Below, piece after piece: positions 27,857 to 37,118 of a stretch of 64,000 nt of DNA. The DNA lies in NCBI RefSeq assembly GCF_021602585.1, contig NZ_BQIP01000012.1, forward strand, positions 1 to 64,000, written 5' to 3'. This DNA is from Pseudomonas faucium. GTDB lineage: Bacteria; Pseudomonadota; Gammaproteobacteria; Pseudomonadales; Pseudomonadaceae. Positions within the stretch are counted from its first letter, which is position 1; each line of letters opens with the position of its first letter. A program made the position numbers and the translations under genes. Below the pieces are notes generated by a model. That model searched no databases, was not told the origin of the DNA, and saw only the letters and a list, made by a program, of their open reading frames with translations.

Positions 27857-27886
27857 CAAAAAAAGACGCCTAAGCGTCTTTTTTTG
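27857..27886. terminator. Bidirectional terminator between adhesin and tRNA operon
   Basis: AAAAAAAGACGC-CTAA-GCGTCTTTTTTT, a strong stem flanked by A and T runs. It serves the plus-strand adhesin transcript and the minus-strand tRNA transcript. Confidence 0.85.
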
Positions 27887-27916
27887 TCAGTTCACAGCAA
27901 ACTGTGAACCTATGAA

Positions 27917-27992
<76 letters not shown>

Positions 27993-28075
27993 GTGAAACT
28001 TTTACCGCTTTCGGCGTGAAGCGCCATCAAGACCTTCACCACCACTGCACCGCATAGACGCCACAGTATTAAAAC

Positions 28076-28151
<76 letters not shown>

Positions 28152-28154
28152 AAA

Positions 28155-28230
28155 TGGCGTCCCCTAGGGGACTCGAACCCCTGTTACCGCCGTGAAAGGG
28201 CGGTGTCCTAGGCCACTAGACGAAGGGGAC
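28155..28230 (-). tRNA. tRNA-Glu (TTC)
   Basis: A 76-base cloverleaf with acceptor GTCCCCT, anticodon loop CTTTCAC (anticodon TTC), T-arm GGGGTTCGAGTCCCC and encoded CCA. Identical to the copy at 28398. Confidence 0.97.
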
Positions 28231-28319
28231 ACACAACGCTTTTCAGCGCACCAAGGTTTCCTTTCGAAGTACCCTGGATTTCTTTTTCCAGCACCGCCCG
28301 AAAGCGTTGCCGTGGAAAT

Positions 28320-28395
<76 letters not shown>

Positions 28396-28397
28396 AT

Positions 28398-28473
28398 TGG
28401 CGTCCCCTAGGGGACTCGAACCCCTGTTACCGCCGTGAAAGGGCGGTGTCCTAGGCCACTAGACGAAGGGGAC
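28398..28473 (-). tRNA. tRNA-Glu (TTC)
   Basis: First gene of the tRNA operon, 76 bases with anticodon TTC and encoded CCA. The promoter lies about 75 bases upstream. Confidence 0.97.
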
Positions 28474-28547
28474 ACGCTACAAGCATTGCTGCTTGCTTTC
28501 ACTCCCTGCCGCGTTTCGCTGTGTGCTTTACGCTGCAAGTGGCGCGC

Positions 28548-28576
28548 ATTCTATGGATGCCGTGAAAGGTCGTCAA
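28548..28576 (-). promoter_or_regulatory. Sigma70 promoter of the tRNA operon
   Basis: On the minus strand TTGACG (28576-28571), a 17-base spacer and TAGAAT (28553-28548), followed by the GC-rich discriminator GCGCGCC. This is typical of stable-RNA promoters under stringent control. The remaining bases up to 28791 contain AT-rich sequence on the tRNA-promoter upstream side and the leader of the next plus-strand gene; I see nothing else there. Confidence 0.85.
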
Positions 28577-28791
28577 CCCTTTTCTATAAATTTATTTAAA
28601 TCAATGACTTCGCTCTCTATATAGGCACCTGGCCGGGGGTGCCCAAGGATTGGCGTTGATTTTCTGACGGCCTGAACGCAAAGTGCCATCACTGGAGAAA
28701 CGCGGCGACGAGCCGACACAGAGTCACGTGGCGAGCGGGCTGGCCTGTTCGCTACACTCTCAATGTAAAACTTCCTGATGAGGCGTTAACG

Positions 28792-29559
28792 GTGACACCA
28801 CTTCTGATCACACTGCTCATCGTTGCGGGTATCGCGTTGCTGATCGTGATCGGCTACCTCAACAACGTGGTCGAGAACAGCAAACTGGAACGCGCGCGGC
28901 TGAAGATCGAACTGGCCGACCGCGTGCGCCGCTGTGGCGAAATCACCGAGAGCTTCCCGGGCCAGTTCATGACCCCGGCGCTGAAGCTGCTGCTGGCTCG
29001 CCTGGAACTGAGCCTCAACCAGCGCCAACTGGCGCTGGACAAGCACAATGCCGAGCTCAAGGCGCGGATTGCCGAACTCGAAGGCTTGATCGGCCAGGGC
29101 GAGCGAATCCCGGTGAACAACCCGCCGAGCCCGATCCAGACCGAGGTCAAGGCCAAGGATGTGCGCTTCCTGCTCGAGGCCCTGCACACCCAGATCGTCA
29201 AGGCGACCCAGGAAAATGTGCTGCAGACCGCCGAGGGCAAGCATTGGGTCAAGGAAATCCGCCACCTGCTGGTGCTGCTGCACATCGAGTTCTTCAACAA
29301 CCTCGGCCAGCAGGCCCTGCAGCAAGAGCAGCCAGGCCAGGCGCGCCTGGCGTTCGAGCGTGGCGTGCAGTACCTGCGCAAGCAGCCCGAGCCGAAAGTG
29401 TATGAAGAGCAGTTGACCTATCTGGAGAAACTGCTGGCGCGGGCCAATGCCCAGGTGCTGGACCAGATGGAGCCGGCCGAGAATGACGAGAACGCGTTGA
29501 CCCAGGGCTTGAAGACCGACGAGGACGAGACCTGGAAGAAGCGGGTGATCTACGACTGA
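28792..29559 (+). CDS. Membrane-anchored coiled-coil conserved hypothetical
   Basis: 255 residues with GTG start; GAGG is present about 9 bases upstream. One N-terminal membrane helix (LLITLLIVAGIALLIVIGYL) is followed by a charged coiled-coil (about 28-100, LARLELSLNQRQLALDKHNAELKARI region) and a helical repeat-like domain (about 120-225) resembling a TPR pair. It is probably a type II inner-membrane protein with a cytoplasmic domain. It is well conserved in Pseudomonas as far as I recall, but has no known role. Confidence 0.75.
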   Translation: MTPLLITLLIVAGIALLIVIGYLNNVVENSKLERARLKIELADRVRRCGEITESFPGQFMTPALKLLLARLELSLNQRQLALDKHNAELKARIAELEGLIGQGERIPVNNPPSPIQTEVKAKDVRFLLEALHTQIVKATQENVLQTAEGKHWVKEIRHLLVLLHIEFFNNLGQQALQQEQPGQARLAFERGVQYLRKQPEPKVYEEQLTYLEKLLARANAQVLDQMEPAENDENALTQGLKTDEDETWKKRVIYD

Positions 29560-29567
29560 TCGGTGCG

Positions 29568-29629
29568 CCCTATCGCCGGCAAGCCGGCTCCCACACGGAC
29601 AGGTGGGAGCCGGCTTGCCGGCGATAGGG
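29568..29629. repeat. Paired REP element (GCCGGCAAGCCGGC family)
   Basis: Two REP units in head-to-head inversion: CCCTATCGCCGGCAAGCCGG and its complement, separated by a short loop. It lies downstream of the 28792 gene and before the convergent fRMsr gene, the usual intergenic position of P. putida REPs. Confidence 0.9.
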
Positions 29630-29648
29630 CCAGTACAGTCAGCGCCAA

Positions 29649-30131
29649 TCAGCAGTCAGTCAATTCCAGAAATACCGCCACCAAACGCTCCAACCCCACC
29701 TGGTCCGCCTCGCTGAAGCGCCCAAGCTTCGGGCTGTCCAGGTCCAGCACGCCAATCAACCTGCCCTCCTTCACCAGCGGAATCACCAGCTCGCTGTTGG
29801 ACGCACTGTCGCAGGCAATGTGCCCGGGGAAGGCATGCACATCGTCCACCCGCTGGGTCTGCCGGGTGGCCGCCGCCGCGCCGCACACGCCTTTGCTGAA
29901 CGCAATGCGCACGCAAGCCACCTGCCCCTGGAACGGGCCGAGCACCAGCTCTTCGTTGCGGTTGAGGTAGAACCCCGCCCAATTCAGGTCGTCCACCTGG
30001 TGGTAGAGAAACGCCGAGAACTGCGCGGCATTGGCGATGAAGTCGCGCTCGTCGGCAAACAGCGCCTGCACTTGCGCTGCCAGCAGGTTGTAGCCGTCGA
30101 GGCCGGCGCCACTGGCATTGAGGTCGATCAT
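29649..30131 (-). CDS. msrC: Free methionine-(R)-sulfoxide reductase (GAF domain)
   Basis: 160 residues, a single GAF domain. It reduces free Met-(R)-sulfoxide with thioredoxin. Diagnostic cysteines are at 73 (QVAC), 83 (SKGVCG) and 107 (GHIACDS). Their spacing of 10 and 24 is the same as C84/C94/C118 of the E. coli enzyme. Conserved DVHAFPGHIACDSASNSE surrounds the active site. The ATG directly abuts the TAA of the upstream ATPase gene, so the two are co-transcribed. It shares a methionine-repair theme with msrB at 34033. Confidence 0.9.
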   Translation of the reverse strand: MIDLNASGAGLDGYNLLAAQVQALFADERDFIANAAQFSAFLYHQVDDLNWAGFYLNRNEELVLGPFQGQVACVRIAFSKGVCGAAAATRQTQRVDDVHAFPGHIACDSASNSELVIPLVKEGRLIGVLDLDSPKLGRFSEADQVGLERLVAVFLELTDC

Positions 30132-31019
30132 TTATTTCTGCTCCAACAATTGCAGCCCTACCCAGTAGCGGGCGAACTGATAGGCACAACGGCCATTACG
30201 GTTACCGCGGCCGGTGGCCCAGCGCACGGCAAGGATGTCGAGTTCTTCGCTGCGCTGCCAGGCAAGCCCGGCAGCCTGTGCCAGCTGGCCGATCCAGTGC
30301 TCGACCACATCGAGGAAGTGTTCCTGGGTGAAGGGGTAGAACGACAGCCATAGGCCAAAACGGTCGGACAGGGCGATCTTGTCTTCCACCGCTTCGCTGG
30401 GGTGCAGCTCGCCGTCGACGCGCTTCCAGTTCTCGTTGTCGCTCTCTTTCTCCGGCACCAGGTGGCGGCGGTTGGAGGTGGCGTACAGCAGCACGTTGTC
30501 CGGCGCCTGTTCCAGCGAGCCGTCGAGCACGCTCTTGAGCACCCGGTAGTCGCCCTCCCCGGCTTCGAACGACAGGTCGTCGCAGAACAGGATGAAGCGC
30601 TGTGGCAGCTTGTGCAGTTGCTCGACCACCCGCGACAGGTCGGCCAGGTGGTCACGCTCGATCTCGATCAGGCGCAGCCCGGCACCGGCATGCTCGGCCA
30701 GCAAGGCGCGCACCAGCGACGATTTGCCGGTGCCGCGCGAGCCCCACAGCAAGGCGTGGTTGGCCGGCAGGCCGTGGATGAACTGGTGGGTGTTGCGGCC
30801 AAGCTGGTCACGTTGCTTGTCGACCCCGATCAGGTCGCTCAGGCGGATGTCCAGGCTCACTTCAAGCGGCATCAGGTAGCCAGTGCGCCCATCGCGCTGC
30901 CAGCGCGCGGCCAGGGTGGTGGACCAGTCGATGGTCGGGCGTGGCGCCGGCAACAGGGGTTCGAGACGCGCCAGCACCGATTCCGCGCGTTCCAGGAAAG
31001 CATTCAAGCGAGCGTCCAT
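30132..31019 (-). CDS. DUF815-family P-loop ATPase
   Basis: 295 residues. Walker A GSRGTGKSS near residue 107, Walker B ILFCDDLSFE, and a sensor-like LLYATSNRRHL make it an AAA+-type ATPase of the DUF815 family; the substrate is unknown. The open frame extends upstream into a REP region, but MDARLN has AAGGAG 6 bases before it and gives the family-typical length. It is the first gene of a two-gene unit with fRMsr and is divergent from sagS. Confidence 0.85.
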   Translation of the reverse strand: MDARLNAFLERAESVLARLEPLLPAPRPTIDWSTTLAARWQRDGRTGYLMPLEVSLDIRLSDLIGVDKQRDQLGRNTHQFIHGLPANHALLWGSRGTGKSSLVRALLAEHAGAGLRLIEIERDHLADLSRVVEQLHKLPQRFILFCDDLSFEAGEGDYRVLKSVLDGSLEQAPDNVLLYATSNRRHLVPEKESDNENWKRVDGELHPSEAVEDKIALSDRFGLWLSFYPFTQEHFLDVVEHWIGQLAQAAGLAWQRSEELDILAVRWATGRGNRNGRCAYQFARYWVGLQLLEQK

Positions 31020-31069
31020 TGAGGACTCCTTCGGACTTCTGTTCTTTGGGGCCATTTCGCAGCCCATCT

Positions 31070-31195
31070 TCTGTAGGAGCGGCCTTGCGTCGCGAAAGGG
31101 TCGCGAAGCGGCCCCCTCAAAGGCAAGCTGCGAAGCTGAAATAGCCGGGGCTGCTGTGCAGCCCTTTCGCGACACAAGGCCGCCCCTACAGGCTA
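31070..31195. repeat. Long inverted repeat of a second REP-like family
   Basis: TGTAGGAGCGGCCTTG... at 31070 is mirrored by ...CAAGGCCGCCCCTACAG near 31190, with inner CGCGAAAGGG / CCCTTTCGCG arms. It differs in sequence from the GCCGGC-type REPs. It occupies most of the 217-base divergent region between the DUF815 ATPase and sagS, so the sagS promoter must overlap or flank it. Confidence 0.75.
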
Positions 31196-31236
31196 TGCTT
31201 GCGCAGCGCAAGGGACGTGAAACCGGCTCGGGACTC

Positions 31237-33552
31237 ATGGATATCAAGTTCACCAATCGCCTGTCATACAAGCAAGCCCGGTTGACAGTCCTGGTCGGCT
31301 TCATCCTGGGAACATTGCTCAGTCTCATCCAGATCGGCATCGATTATGCCAGCGAAGACGCATCCATCAACCGCGAAGTGCAGGCGCTGCTGCAAATCAG
31401 CCACAACCCGGCCTCGCGCATCGCCTACAACATCGATTCGGAACTGGCCCTGGAGCTGACCCGCGGCCTGCTGCAATCGCCGGCGGTGATCCGCGCCCGG
31501 CTGATCGACAACAACGAAACCGTGCTGGCCGACGTCGAGCGCGCGCGCCTGCAGGACAGCTACCGGCCCTTGAGCGATTTCCTGTTTGGCGAGCAGCGCC
31601 AGTTCCAGGACAGGCTGTACCTGACCCACATGCCCGAGGAGTACCTCGGCACCTTGTACCTGGAAGTCGACACCTTCGCCTTCGGCAGCCGCTTTCTCGA
31701 CCGCGCCGAGGTCACCTTGCTCAGCGGCTTTGCCCGCAGCCTGGTGCTGACCGGCATCCTCCTGGGGCTGTTCTACTTCATGCTGACCAAGCCCCTGGTG
31801 ACGGTGATCGGCGCCCTCAGCGGCGGCGACCCGCGAAAGCCGCGGCAAACCCGGGTGGACTGCCCGCCCGGCCACGAATTCGACGAAATCGGCGTGCTGG
31901 TCAAGGTCGCCAACCAGCAGTTCGTCAGCATGGCCACCGAAATCCAGCAGCGGCGCAGTGCCGAAAACCGCCTGACCGACTACCTCAACGAGCTGGAGAA
32001 CATCGTCTCTGCTCGCACCGACGAGCTCAAGGCCATCAACAGCCGCCTGAGCCAGTCCAACCAGGAGCTGGAGGAAGCCCGCCAGCGGGCCCTGGACATG
32101 GCCCAGGCGCGCGCGGCGTTCCTGGCCAACATGAGCCACGAGATCCGTACCCCGCTCAACGGCATGCTCGGCATGATCGCCCTGGCCCTGGACAGCCCGC
32201 TGGCCAGCGAACCGCGCCAGCAGCTGGCAATCGCCCACGACTCGGGCAAGGTGCTGGTGGAGCTGCTCAACGATATCCTCGACCTGTCCAAGTTCGACGC
32301 CGGCCAACTGGAGCTCGAACGCATCCCGTTCGACATGGGGGCGATGGTCGAGGACACCGCCAACCTGCTGTCGCAGAACGCTGCGCAAAGCGTCGAACTG
32401 ACCTGCCTGATCGCCAACGACTTCCCAAGCTCGGTGCTGGGTGACCCCACGCGCGTGCGCCAGGTGGTCAGCAACCTGCTGTCCAACGCGCTCAAGTTCA
32501 CGCGTTTTGGCCGCGTCGACATCCGCCTGGTGCGCATCGTCGGCGGCGTGCGCCTGGAGGTCAGCGACACCGGCATCGGCATCCCCGAGGAGGCCCAGGC
32601 GCGGATCTTCCAGCCGTTCACCCAGGCCGGCGCCGGCATTACCCGCCAATATGGCGGCACCGGCCTGGGGCTGACCCTGACCCACAACCTGTGCAAGGCC
32701 ATGCACGGGCGCCTGTACATCCACTCCGAGCCCGGCTTCGGCAGCCGCTTCAGCGCCGAACTGCCGCTGCCCATCCACACCGAGGCCATCGCCGCCGCGC
32801 CCCTGCACGGCCAGGTGCTGGCCTTGAGCGCCGCCGCCAGCGGCCTCAGCGAGTTGTTGCAGGGCCTGCTGCCAAGCTGGGGGCTGAGCTACCAGCGCCA
32901 CGACAGCGTCGCCAGCCTGCCCGCCGAGCGCGTCGACCTGCTGATCACCGATGACCTCGACCACCTGCTGCAACTGCGCCCAACCCTGAAGGCGCCGATC
33001 CTGCTGGTGACCGCCTACGGCAACTTCCTGCCCGCCGAGCAATCGGCGCAACTGGCGCCGCTGCACCAGCTGGCCCGGCCGCTGGCACGCAATGCCCTGT
33101 ACCAGACGCTGCGGCGCATCCTCCAGGGCCATGCCCCGGAACACCCGCTGGCTACTCCGGCGCTGAACGCCACGGCCGGCCGTGCACGCATTCTCTTGGT
33201 CGAAGACAACCCCGTGAACCAGTTGGTGGCCAAGGGCATGCTGGCCAAGCTCGGCTGCCAGGTCACCCTGGCCACCCAGGGCGCCGAGGCCCTGGAGCTG
33301 CTGGCGCAGGAAGATTTCGACCTGGTGCTGATGGACTGCAACATGCCGGTGATGGACGGCTACGAGGCCAGCCGGCGCATCCGCCAGAGCGGCCGCTGGC
33401 CCGACCTGCCGATCGTCGCCCTCACCGCCAACGCCATGCCCGAGGAACGCGAGCGCTGCCGTGCGGCAGGCATGAACGACTACCTGGCCAAGCCGTTTCG
33501 CCGCGAAGAGCTACTGGCGCTGATCGAGCACTGGGTGCCGCTCAGCGGCTGA
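31237..33552 (+). CDS. sagS: Hybrid sensor histidine kinase, SagS-like
   Basis: 771 residues. The N-terminal membrane helix (about 20-42) is followed by a periplasmic sensor domain (about 43-165) and a second helix (about 168-188). Then comes a cytoplasmic coiled coil, a HisKA domain with His301 in MSHEIRTPLNGM, and HATPase_c (N-box LSNALKF, G1 DTGIGI, G2 GGTGLGL). A C-terminal receiver domain has phospho-acceptor Asp700 in LMDCNMPVMDG. There is no Hpt domain, so a separate phosphotransfer protein is required. Length, architecture and position before gpx-msrB-alaA match P. aeruginosa SagS (PA2824), a switch for attachment and biofilm. The start was chosen at MDIKFTN, since upstream codons run through the REP-like repeat. 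Confidence 0.85.
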   Translation: MDIKFTNRLSYKQARLTVLVGFILGTLLSLIQIGIDYASEDASINREVQALLQISHNPASRIAYNIDSELALELTRGLLQSPAVIRARLIDNNETVLADVERARLQDSYRPLSDFLFGEQRQFQDRLYLTHMPEEYLGTLYLEVDTFAFGSRFLDRAEVTLLSGFARSLVLTGILLGLFYFMLTKPLVTVIGALSGGDPRKPRQTRVDCPPGHEFDEIGVLVKVANQQFVSMATEIQQRRSAENRLTDYLNELENIVSARTDELKAINSRLSQSNQELEEARQRALDMAQARAAFLANMSHEIRTPLNGMLGMIALALDSPLASEPRQQLAIAHDSGKVLVELLNDILDLSKFDAGQLELERIPFDMGAMVEDTANLLSQNAAQSVELTCLIANDFPSSVLGDPTRVRQVVSNLLSNALKFTRFGRVDIRLVRIVGGVRLEVSDTGIGIPEEAQARIFQPFTQAGAGITRQYGGTGLGLTLTHNLCKAMHGRLYIHSEPGFGSRFSAELPLPIHTEAIAAAPLHGQVLALSAAASGLSELLQGLLPSWGLSYQRHDSVASLPAERVDLLITDDLDHLLQLRPTLKAPILLVTAYGNFLPAEQSAQLAPLHQLARPLARNALYQTLRRILQGHAPEHPLATPALNATAGRARILLVEDNPVNQLVAKGMLAKLGCQVTLATQGAEALELLAQEDFDLVLMDCNMPVMDGYEASRRIRQSGRWPDLPIVALTANAMPEERERCRAAGMNDYLAKPFRREELLALIEHWVPLSG

Positions 33553-34030
33553 GCAGGCGCTCGATGACGGCTTCCAGGGCCTGGGGCTTGGTGGTGGGGG
33601 CAAAACGGGTGACCTTGCCGCTGGCCGGGTCGACCAGGAACTTGGTGAAGTTCCACTTGATCTTCTGCGACCCCAAAAGGCCCGGCGCCCGCTGCTTGAG
33701 CTCGACGAACAGCGGGTGGGTACCCGGGCCGTTGACCTCGACCTTGCGAAACAGCGGGAAGCTCACGCCGAAGTTGACCTCGCAAAATTGCGCGATCTCC
33801 CGCGCATCCCCCGGCTCCTGCTTGCCGAACTGGTTGCAGGGGAACCCCAGCACCACCAGGCCGCGCTCGCGGTAGGCCTGCCAGAGCTGCTCCAGGCCCT
33901 TGTACTGCGGGGTGAAGCCGCACTGACTGGCGGTGTTGACCACCAGCAGCGCCTTGCCCGGGAAGTCGCCCAGCACCTTGTGCTCGCCACCGAGGGTGAC
34001 GCAGGGGATGTCCAGCATCGATGCGGCCAT
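33542..34030 (-). CDS. Glutathione peroxidase family (Cys-type)
   Basis: 162 residues. Thioredoxin-fold peroxidase with peroxidatic Cys37 in NTASQCGFTPQ, Gln71, Trp126 and Asn127 (KWNFTKF) forming the catalytic tetrad, and Cys83 as probable resolving cysteine. It is thus likely a thioredoxin-dependent peroxidase reducing organic hydroperoxides. The chosen ATG has GGAG at 7 bases; MLDIPC four codons on is possible. It lies 2 bases downstream of the msrB stop, forming an antioxidant operon msrB-gpx. Its 3' end overlaps the sagS stop region by 11 bases, tail to tail. Confidence 0.92.
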   Translation of the reverse strand: MAASMLDIPCVTLGGEHKVLGDFPGKALLVVNTASQCGFTPQYKGLEQLWQAYRERGLVVLGFPCNQFGKQEPGDAREIAQFCEVNFGVSFPLFRKVEVNGPGTHPLFVELKQRAPGLLGSQKIKWNFTKFLVDPASGKVTRFAPTTKPQALEAVIERLLSR

Positions 34031-34032
34031 GG

Positions 34033-34434
34033 TCAGGCTCCGTCGCGGGGTTTGAAGTCCAGGCACACCGAGTTGATGCAGTAGCGCAGGCCTGTCGGTG
34101 GCGGGCCGTCGGGGAAGACGTGGCCCAGGTGGGCATCGCACTGGGCGCAGGTGACTTCGGTGCGGATCATGCCGTGGGAGGTGTCGCGGATCTCGACCAT
34201 CGCGCTCTGTTCGATCGGCGCGTAGAAGCTTGGCCAGCCGCAGCCGGAATCGAACTTGGCCTGCGAATCGAACAGCGCCAGGTCGCAGCAGATGCAGTGG
34301 TACACGCCTGCGCGGCGCTCGCTGTTGTACTTGCCACTGAACGGCCGCTCGGTGCCCTTCAGGCGGCACACCTGGTACTGCTCCGGGTCGAGCATCGCAC
34401 GCCATTGTTCCAGGGTTTTGTCGATCTTTTGCAT
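34033..34434 (-). CDS. msrB: Peptide methionine-(R)-sulfoxide reductase MsrB
   Basis: 133 residues. Zinc-binding CxxC pairs at 47/50 and 96/99, substrate-binding GCGWPSF and the catalytic Cys119 in RYCINS identify a zinc-containing MsrB, which repairs Met-R-sulfoxide in proteins using thioredoxin. It is transcribed with gpx and divergent from alaA (168 bases between starts). Confidence 0.96.
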   Translation of the reverse strand: MQKIDKTLEQWRAMLDPEQYQVCRLKGTERPFSGKYNSERRAGVYHCICCDLALFDSQAKFDSGCGWPSFYAPIEQSAMVEIRDTSHGMIRTEVTCAQCDAHLGHVFPDGPPPTGLRYCINSVCLDFKPRDGA

Positions 34435-34602
34435 GGGGGGACCTCGGCAGGCTGAATTTCACCTCGCGCCGTCTTTTCCAGGGCGCGGGTGGCACGTATA
34501 TTAGTTGGCTTCGTGTGCAAGGCTTCAAGTCTGGCACCCGCGCCCTGCCCTTTCAAACCTTTCGACGGCGGCGCACCGCGTATTCTCAATCGGGACCACA
34601 TC

Positions 34603-35814
34603 ATGCAGTTCAGCAAATCGAACAAGCTCGCCAATGTCTGCTACGACATTCGCGGCCCAGTGCTCAAGCACGCCAAACGCCTGGAAGAGGAAGGCCATCG
34701 CATCCTCAAGCTGAACATCGGCAACCCGGCGCCGTTTGGCTTCGAGGCGCCGGACGAAATTCTCCAGGATGTGATCCGCAACCTGCCCACCGCCCAGGGC
34801 TACAGCGACTCCAAGGGCCTGTTCAGCGCGCGCAAGGCGGTGATGCAGTACTGCCAGCAGAAGGAAATCGAAGGCGTCACCATCGAGGACATCTACCTGG
34901 GCAACGGTGTGTCCGAGCTGATCGTGATGTCGATGCAGGCGCTGCTCAACAACGGCGACGAAGTGCTGATCCCGGCCCCGGACTACCCGCTGTGGACCGC
35001 CGCCGTGAGCCTGGCCGGTGGCAAGCCGGTGCACTACCTGTGCGACGAGCAGGCCGACTGGTTCCCGGACCTTGAAGACATCAAGGCCAAGATCACCCCG
35101 AACACCAAGGCACTGGTGATCATCAACCCGAACAACCCGACCGGCGCCGTGTACTCCCGCGAGCTGCTGCTGGGCATGCTGGAGCTGGCCCGCCAGCACA
35201 ACCTGGTGGTGTTCTCCGACGAGATCTACGACAAGATCCTCTACGACGAAGCCGTGCACATCAGCACCGCCTCGCTGGCCCCGGACCTGCTGTGCCTGAC
35301 CTTCAACGGCCTGTCCAAGTCGTACCGGGTCGCCGGTTTCCGCTCCGGCTGGCTGATCATCTCCGGGCCCAAGCACCACGCCCAGAGCTACATCGAAGGC
35401 ATCGACATGCTGGCCAACATGCGCCTGTGCGCCAACGTGCCGGCCCAGCATGCCATCCAGACCGCCCTGGGCGGCTACCAGAGCATCAACGACCTGGTGC
35501 TGCCGCCGGGCCGCCTGCTGGAGCAGCGCAACCGCACCTACGAGCTGCTCAACGACATCCCCGGCGTGAGCTGCGTGAAGCCGATGGGCGCGCTGTATGC
35601 GTTCCCGCGGATCGACCCGAAGGTCTGCCCGATTCTCAACGACGAGAAGTTCGCCCTGGACCTGCTGCTGTCCGAGAAGCTGCTGATCGTGCAGGGCACC
35701 GCCTTCAACTGGCCGTGGCCAGACCACTTCCGCGTGGTGACCTTGCCGCGGGTGGATGACCTGGAAGCGGCCATTGGCCGGATCGGCAACTTCCTGCGCA
35801 CCTATTCGCAGTAA
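34603..35814 (+). CDS. alaA: Alanine aminotransferase AlaA-type, PLP fold I
   Basis: 403 residues. The class I/II aminotransferase pattern is clear: LNIGNPAPFGF near the N-terminus, NPNNPTGAVY, SDEIYDKI, and the PLP Schiff-base Lys239 in NGLSKSYRVAGFR. The same position (Lys240) is used in E. coli AlaA. It converts pyruvate plus glutamate to alanine. The frame is open upstream, but MQFSKSNKL is the family start. Confidence 0.93.
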   Translation: MQFSKSNKLANVCYDIRGPVLKHAKRLEEEGHRILKLNIGNPAPFGFEAPDEILQDVIRNLPTAQGYSDSKGLFSARKAVMQYCQQKEIEGVTIEDIYLGNGVSELIVMSMQALLNNGDEVLIPAPDYPLWTAAVSLAGGKPVHYLCDEQADWFPDLEDIKAKITPNTKALVIINPNNPTGAVYSRELLLGMLELARQHNLVVFSDEIYDKILYDEAVHISTASLAPDLLCLTFNGLSKSYRVAGFRSGWLIISGPKHHAQSYIEGIDMLANMRLCANVPAQHAIQTALGGYQSINDLVLPPGRLLEQRNRTYELLNDIPGVSCVKPMGALYAFPRIDPKVCPILNDEKFALDLLLSEKLLIVQGTAFNWPWPDHFRVVTLPRVDDLEAAIGRIGNFLRTYSQ

Positions 35815-35821
35815 GGCATGC

Positions 35822-35894
35822 CTCCCCCACAGAAGCAGCACAAGGCTCGAGGCCTGTGCAGCCTTCTGTGGGAGCCGGCTTGCCGGCGATGGGC
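35822..35894. repeat. REP element with flanking inverted repeat
   Basis: CCCACAGAAG (35825) pairs with CTTCTGTGGG (35863), followed by a single REP unit GGAGCCGGCTTGCCGGCGAT. Located between alaA and htpX. The remaining 190 bases before htpX contain its promoter region; I see no gene there. Confidence 0.8.
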
Positions 35895-36088
35895 GGCAAA
35901 GCAGCCCCCTACAAACGCCAACGACCGTTTCTTACATCCTGCAACGCTCTAGCTCACAGCCCCCGCCAGATCCTCTGCCATACTCCGCCGTACACAGTTT
36001 GAAATAGTCGCCCGATTGAATCCGTGCGATCGGCCCCTTATATACCCCGCATACGCAACAACCCTTCCGTCAGGAGAACGTAACAACC

Positions 36089-36976
36089 ATGATGCGCATT
36101 CTGTTGTTTGTAGCCACCAACCTCGCGGTGGTGCTGGTTGCAAGCATTACCCTGAGCCTGTTCGGCTTCAACGGGTTCATGGCCGCCAACGGGGTTGACC
36201 TCAACCTCAGCAGCTTGCTGGTGTTCTGCGCCGTGTTCGGCTTCGCCGGCTCCCTGGTCTCGCTGTTCATCTCCAAGTGGATGGCGAAGATGACCACCGG
36301 CACCCAGATCATCAGCCAGCCGCGCACCCGCCACGAGCAGTGGCTGTTGCAGACGGTCGAAGAGCTGTCGCGCGAGGCCGGCATCAAGATGCCCGAAGTA
36401 GGTATCTTCCCGGCTTACGAGGCCAACGCCTTCGCCACCGGCTGGAACCGCAACGACGCCCTGGTGGCCGTTTCCCAGGGCCTGCTGGAGCGCTTCTCGC
36501 CCGATGAAGTGCGTGCCGTGCTGGCCCACGAGATCGGCCACGTGGCCAACGGTGACATGGTCACCCTGGCGCTGGTGCAAGGCGTGGTGAACACCTTCGT
36601 GATGTTCTTCGCCCGCATCATCGGCAACTTCGTCGACAAGGTGATCTTCAAGAACGAAGAAGGCCAGGGTATCGCCTACTACGTGGCGACCATCGTCGCC
36701 GAGCTGGTGCTGGGCATTCTCGCCAGCATGATCGTCATGTGGTTCTCGCGCCGCCGCGAGTACCGCGCCGACGAAGCCGGTGCCCGCCTGGCCGGTACTG
36801 GCGCGATGATCGGTGCCCTGCAGCGCCTGCGTGTGGAACAGGGCCTGCCGGTGCACATGCCTGACACCCTGAAGGCGTTCGGCATCAACGGCGGCCTCAA
36901 GCACGGCCTGGCCGGCCTGCTGATGAGCCACCCGCCGCTGGAAGAGCGCATCGAGGCACTGCGCCGCCGCGGTTGA
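36089..36976 (+). CDS. htpX: Inner-membrane zinc metalloprotease HtpX
   Basis: 295 residues, M48B family. Two N-terminal membrane helices (about 4-25, 33-55) precede the catalytic domain with zinc motif HEIGH (His147, Glu148, His151). Two further helices (about 158-178 and 195-217) follow, then EYRADEAGA supplying the third ligand. It degrades misfolded membrane proteins with FtsH. The ATG has GGAG 11 bases upstream; a second ATG follows directly. A strong terminator follows. Confidence 0.96.
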   Translation: MMRILLFVATNLAVVLVASITLSLFGFNGFMAANGVDLNLSSLLVFCAVFGFAGSLVSLFISKWMAKMTTGTQIISQPRTRHEQWLLQTVEELSREAGIKMPEVGIFPAYEANAFATGWNRNDALVAVSQGLLERFSPDEVRAVLAHEIGHVANGDMVTLALVQGVVNTFVMFFARIIGNFVDKVIFKNEEGQGIAYYVATIVAELVLGILASMIVMWFSRRREYRADEAGARLAGTGAMIGALQRLRVEQGLPVHMPDTLKAFGINGGLKHGLAGLLMSHPPLEERIEALRRRG

Positions 36977-36991
36977 TTCACCAGGCAAAAC

Positions 36992-37017
36992 AAAGGGCGA
37001 CTTCGGTCGCCCTTTTT
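36992..37017 (+). terminator. htpX rho-independent terminator
   Basis: AAAGGGCGAC-TTCG-GTCGCCCTTT, a perfect 10-bp stem with an extra-stable TTCG tetraloop and following T run. Confidence 0.92.
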
Positions 37018-37027
37018 CATTTGCCTG

Positions 37028-37111
37028 TACCGGCCCTATCGCCGGCAAGCCGGCTCCCACAGGGCCAGCGATGATCAGTGTGGGAGCCGGCTTGCCGGCG
37101 ATAGGGCCAGG
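37028..37111. repeat. Paired REP element
   Basis: Two inverted GCCGGCAAGCCGGC-type REP units about 30 bases apart, each with the GGGCCNTATC extension, between the convergent htpX and tpm genes. Confidence 0.9.
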
Positions 37112-37118
37112 CCAGGCA

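Noticed and set aside
31264-33144. 626-codon minus-strand open frame
   Set aside because: Antisense to sagS; repetitive QxxxVGD-like composition is a shadow of GC-rich codons.
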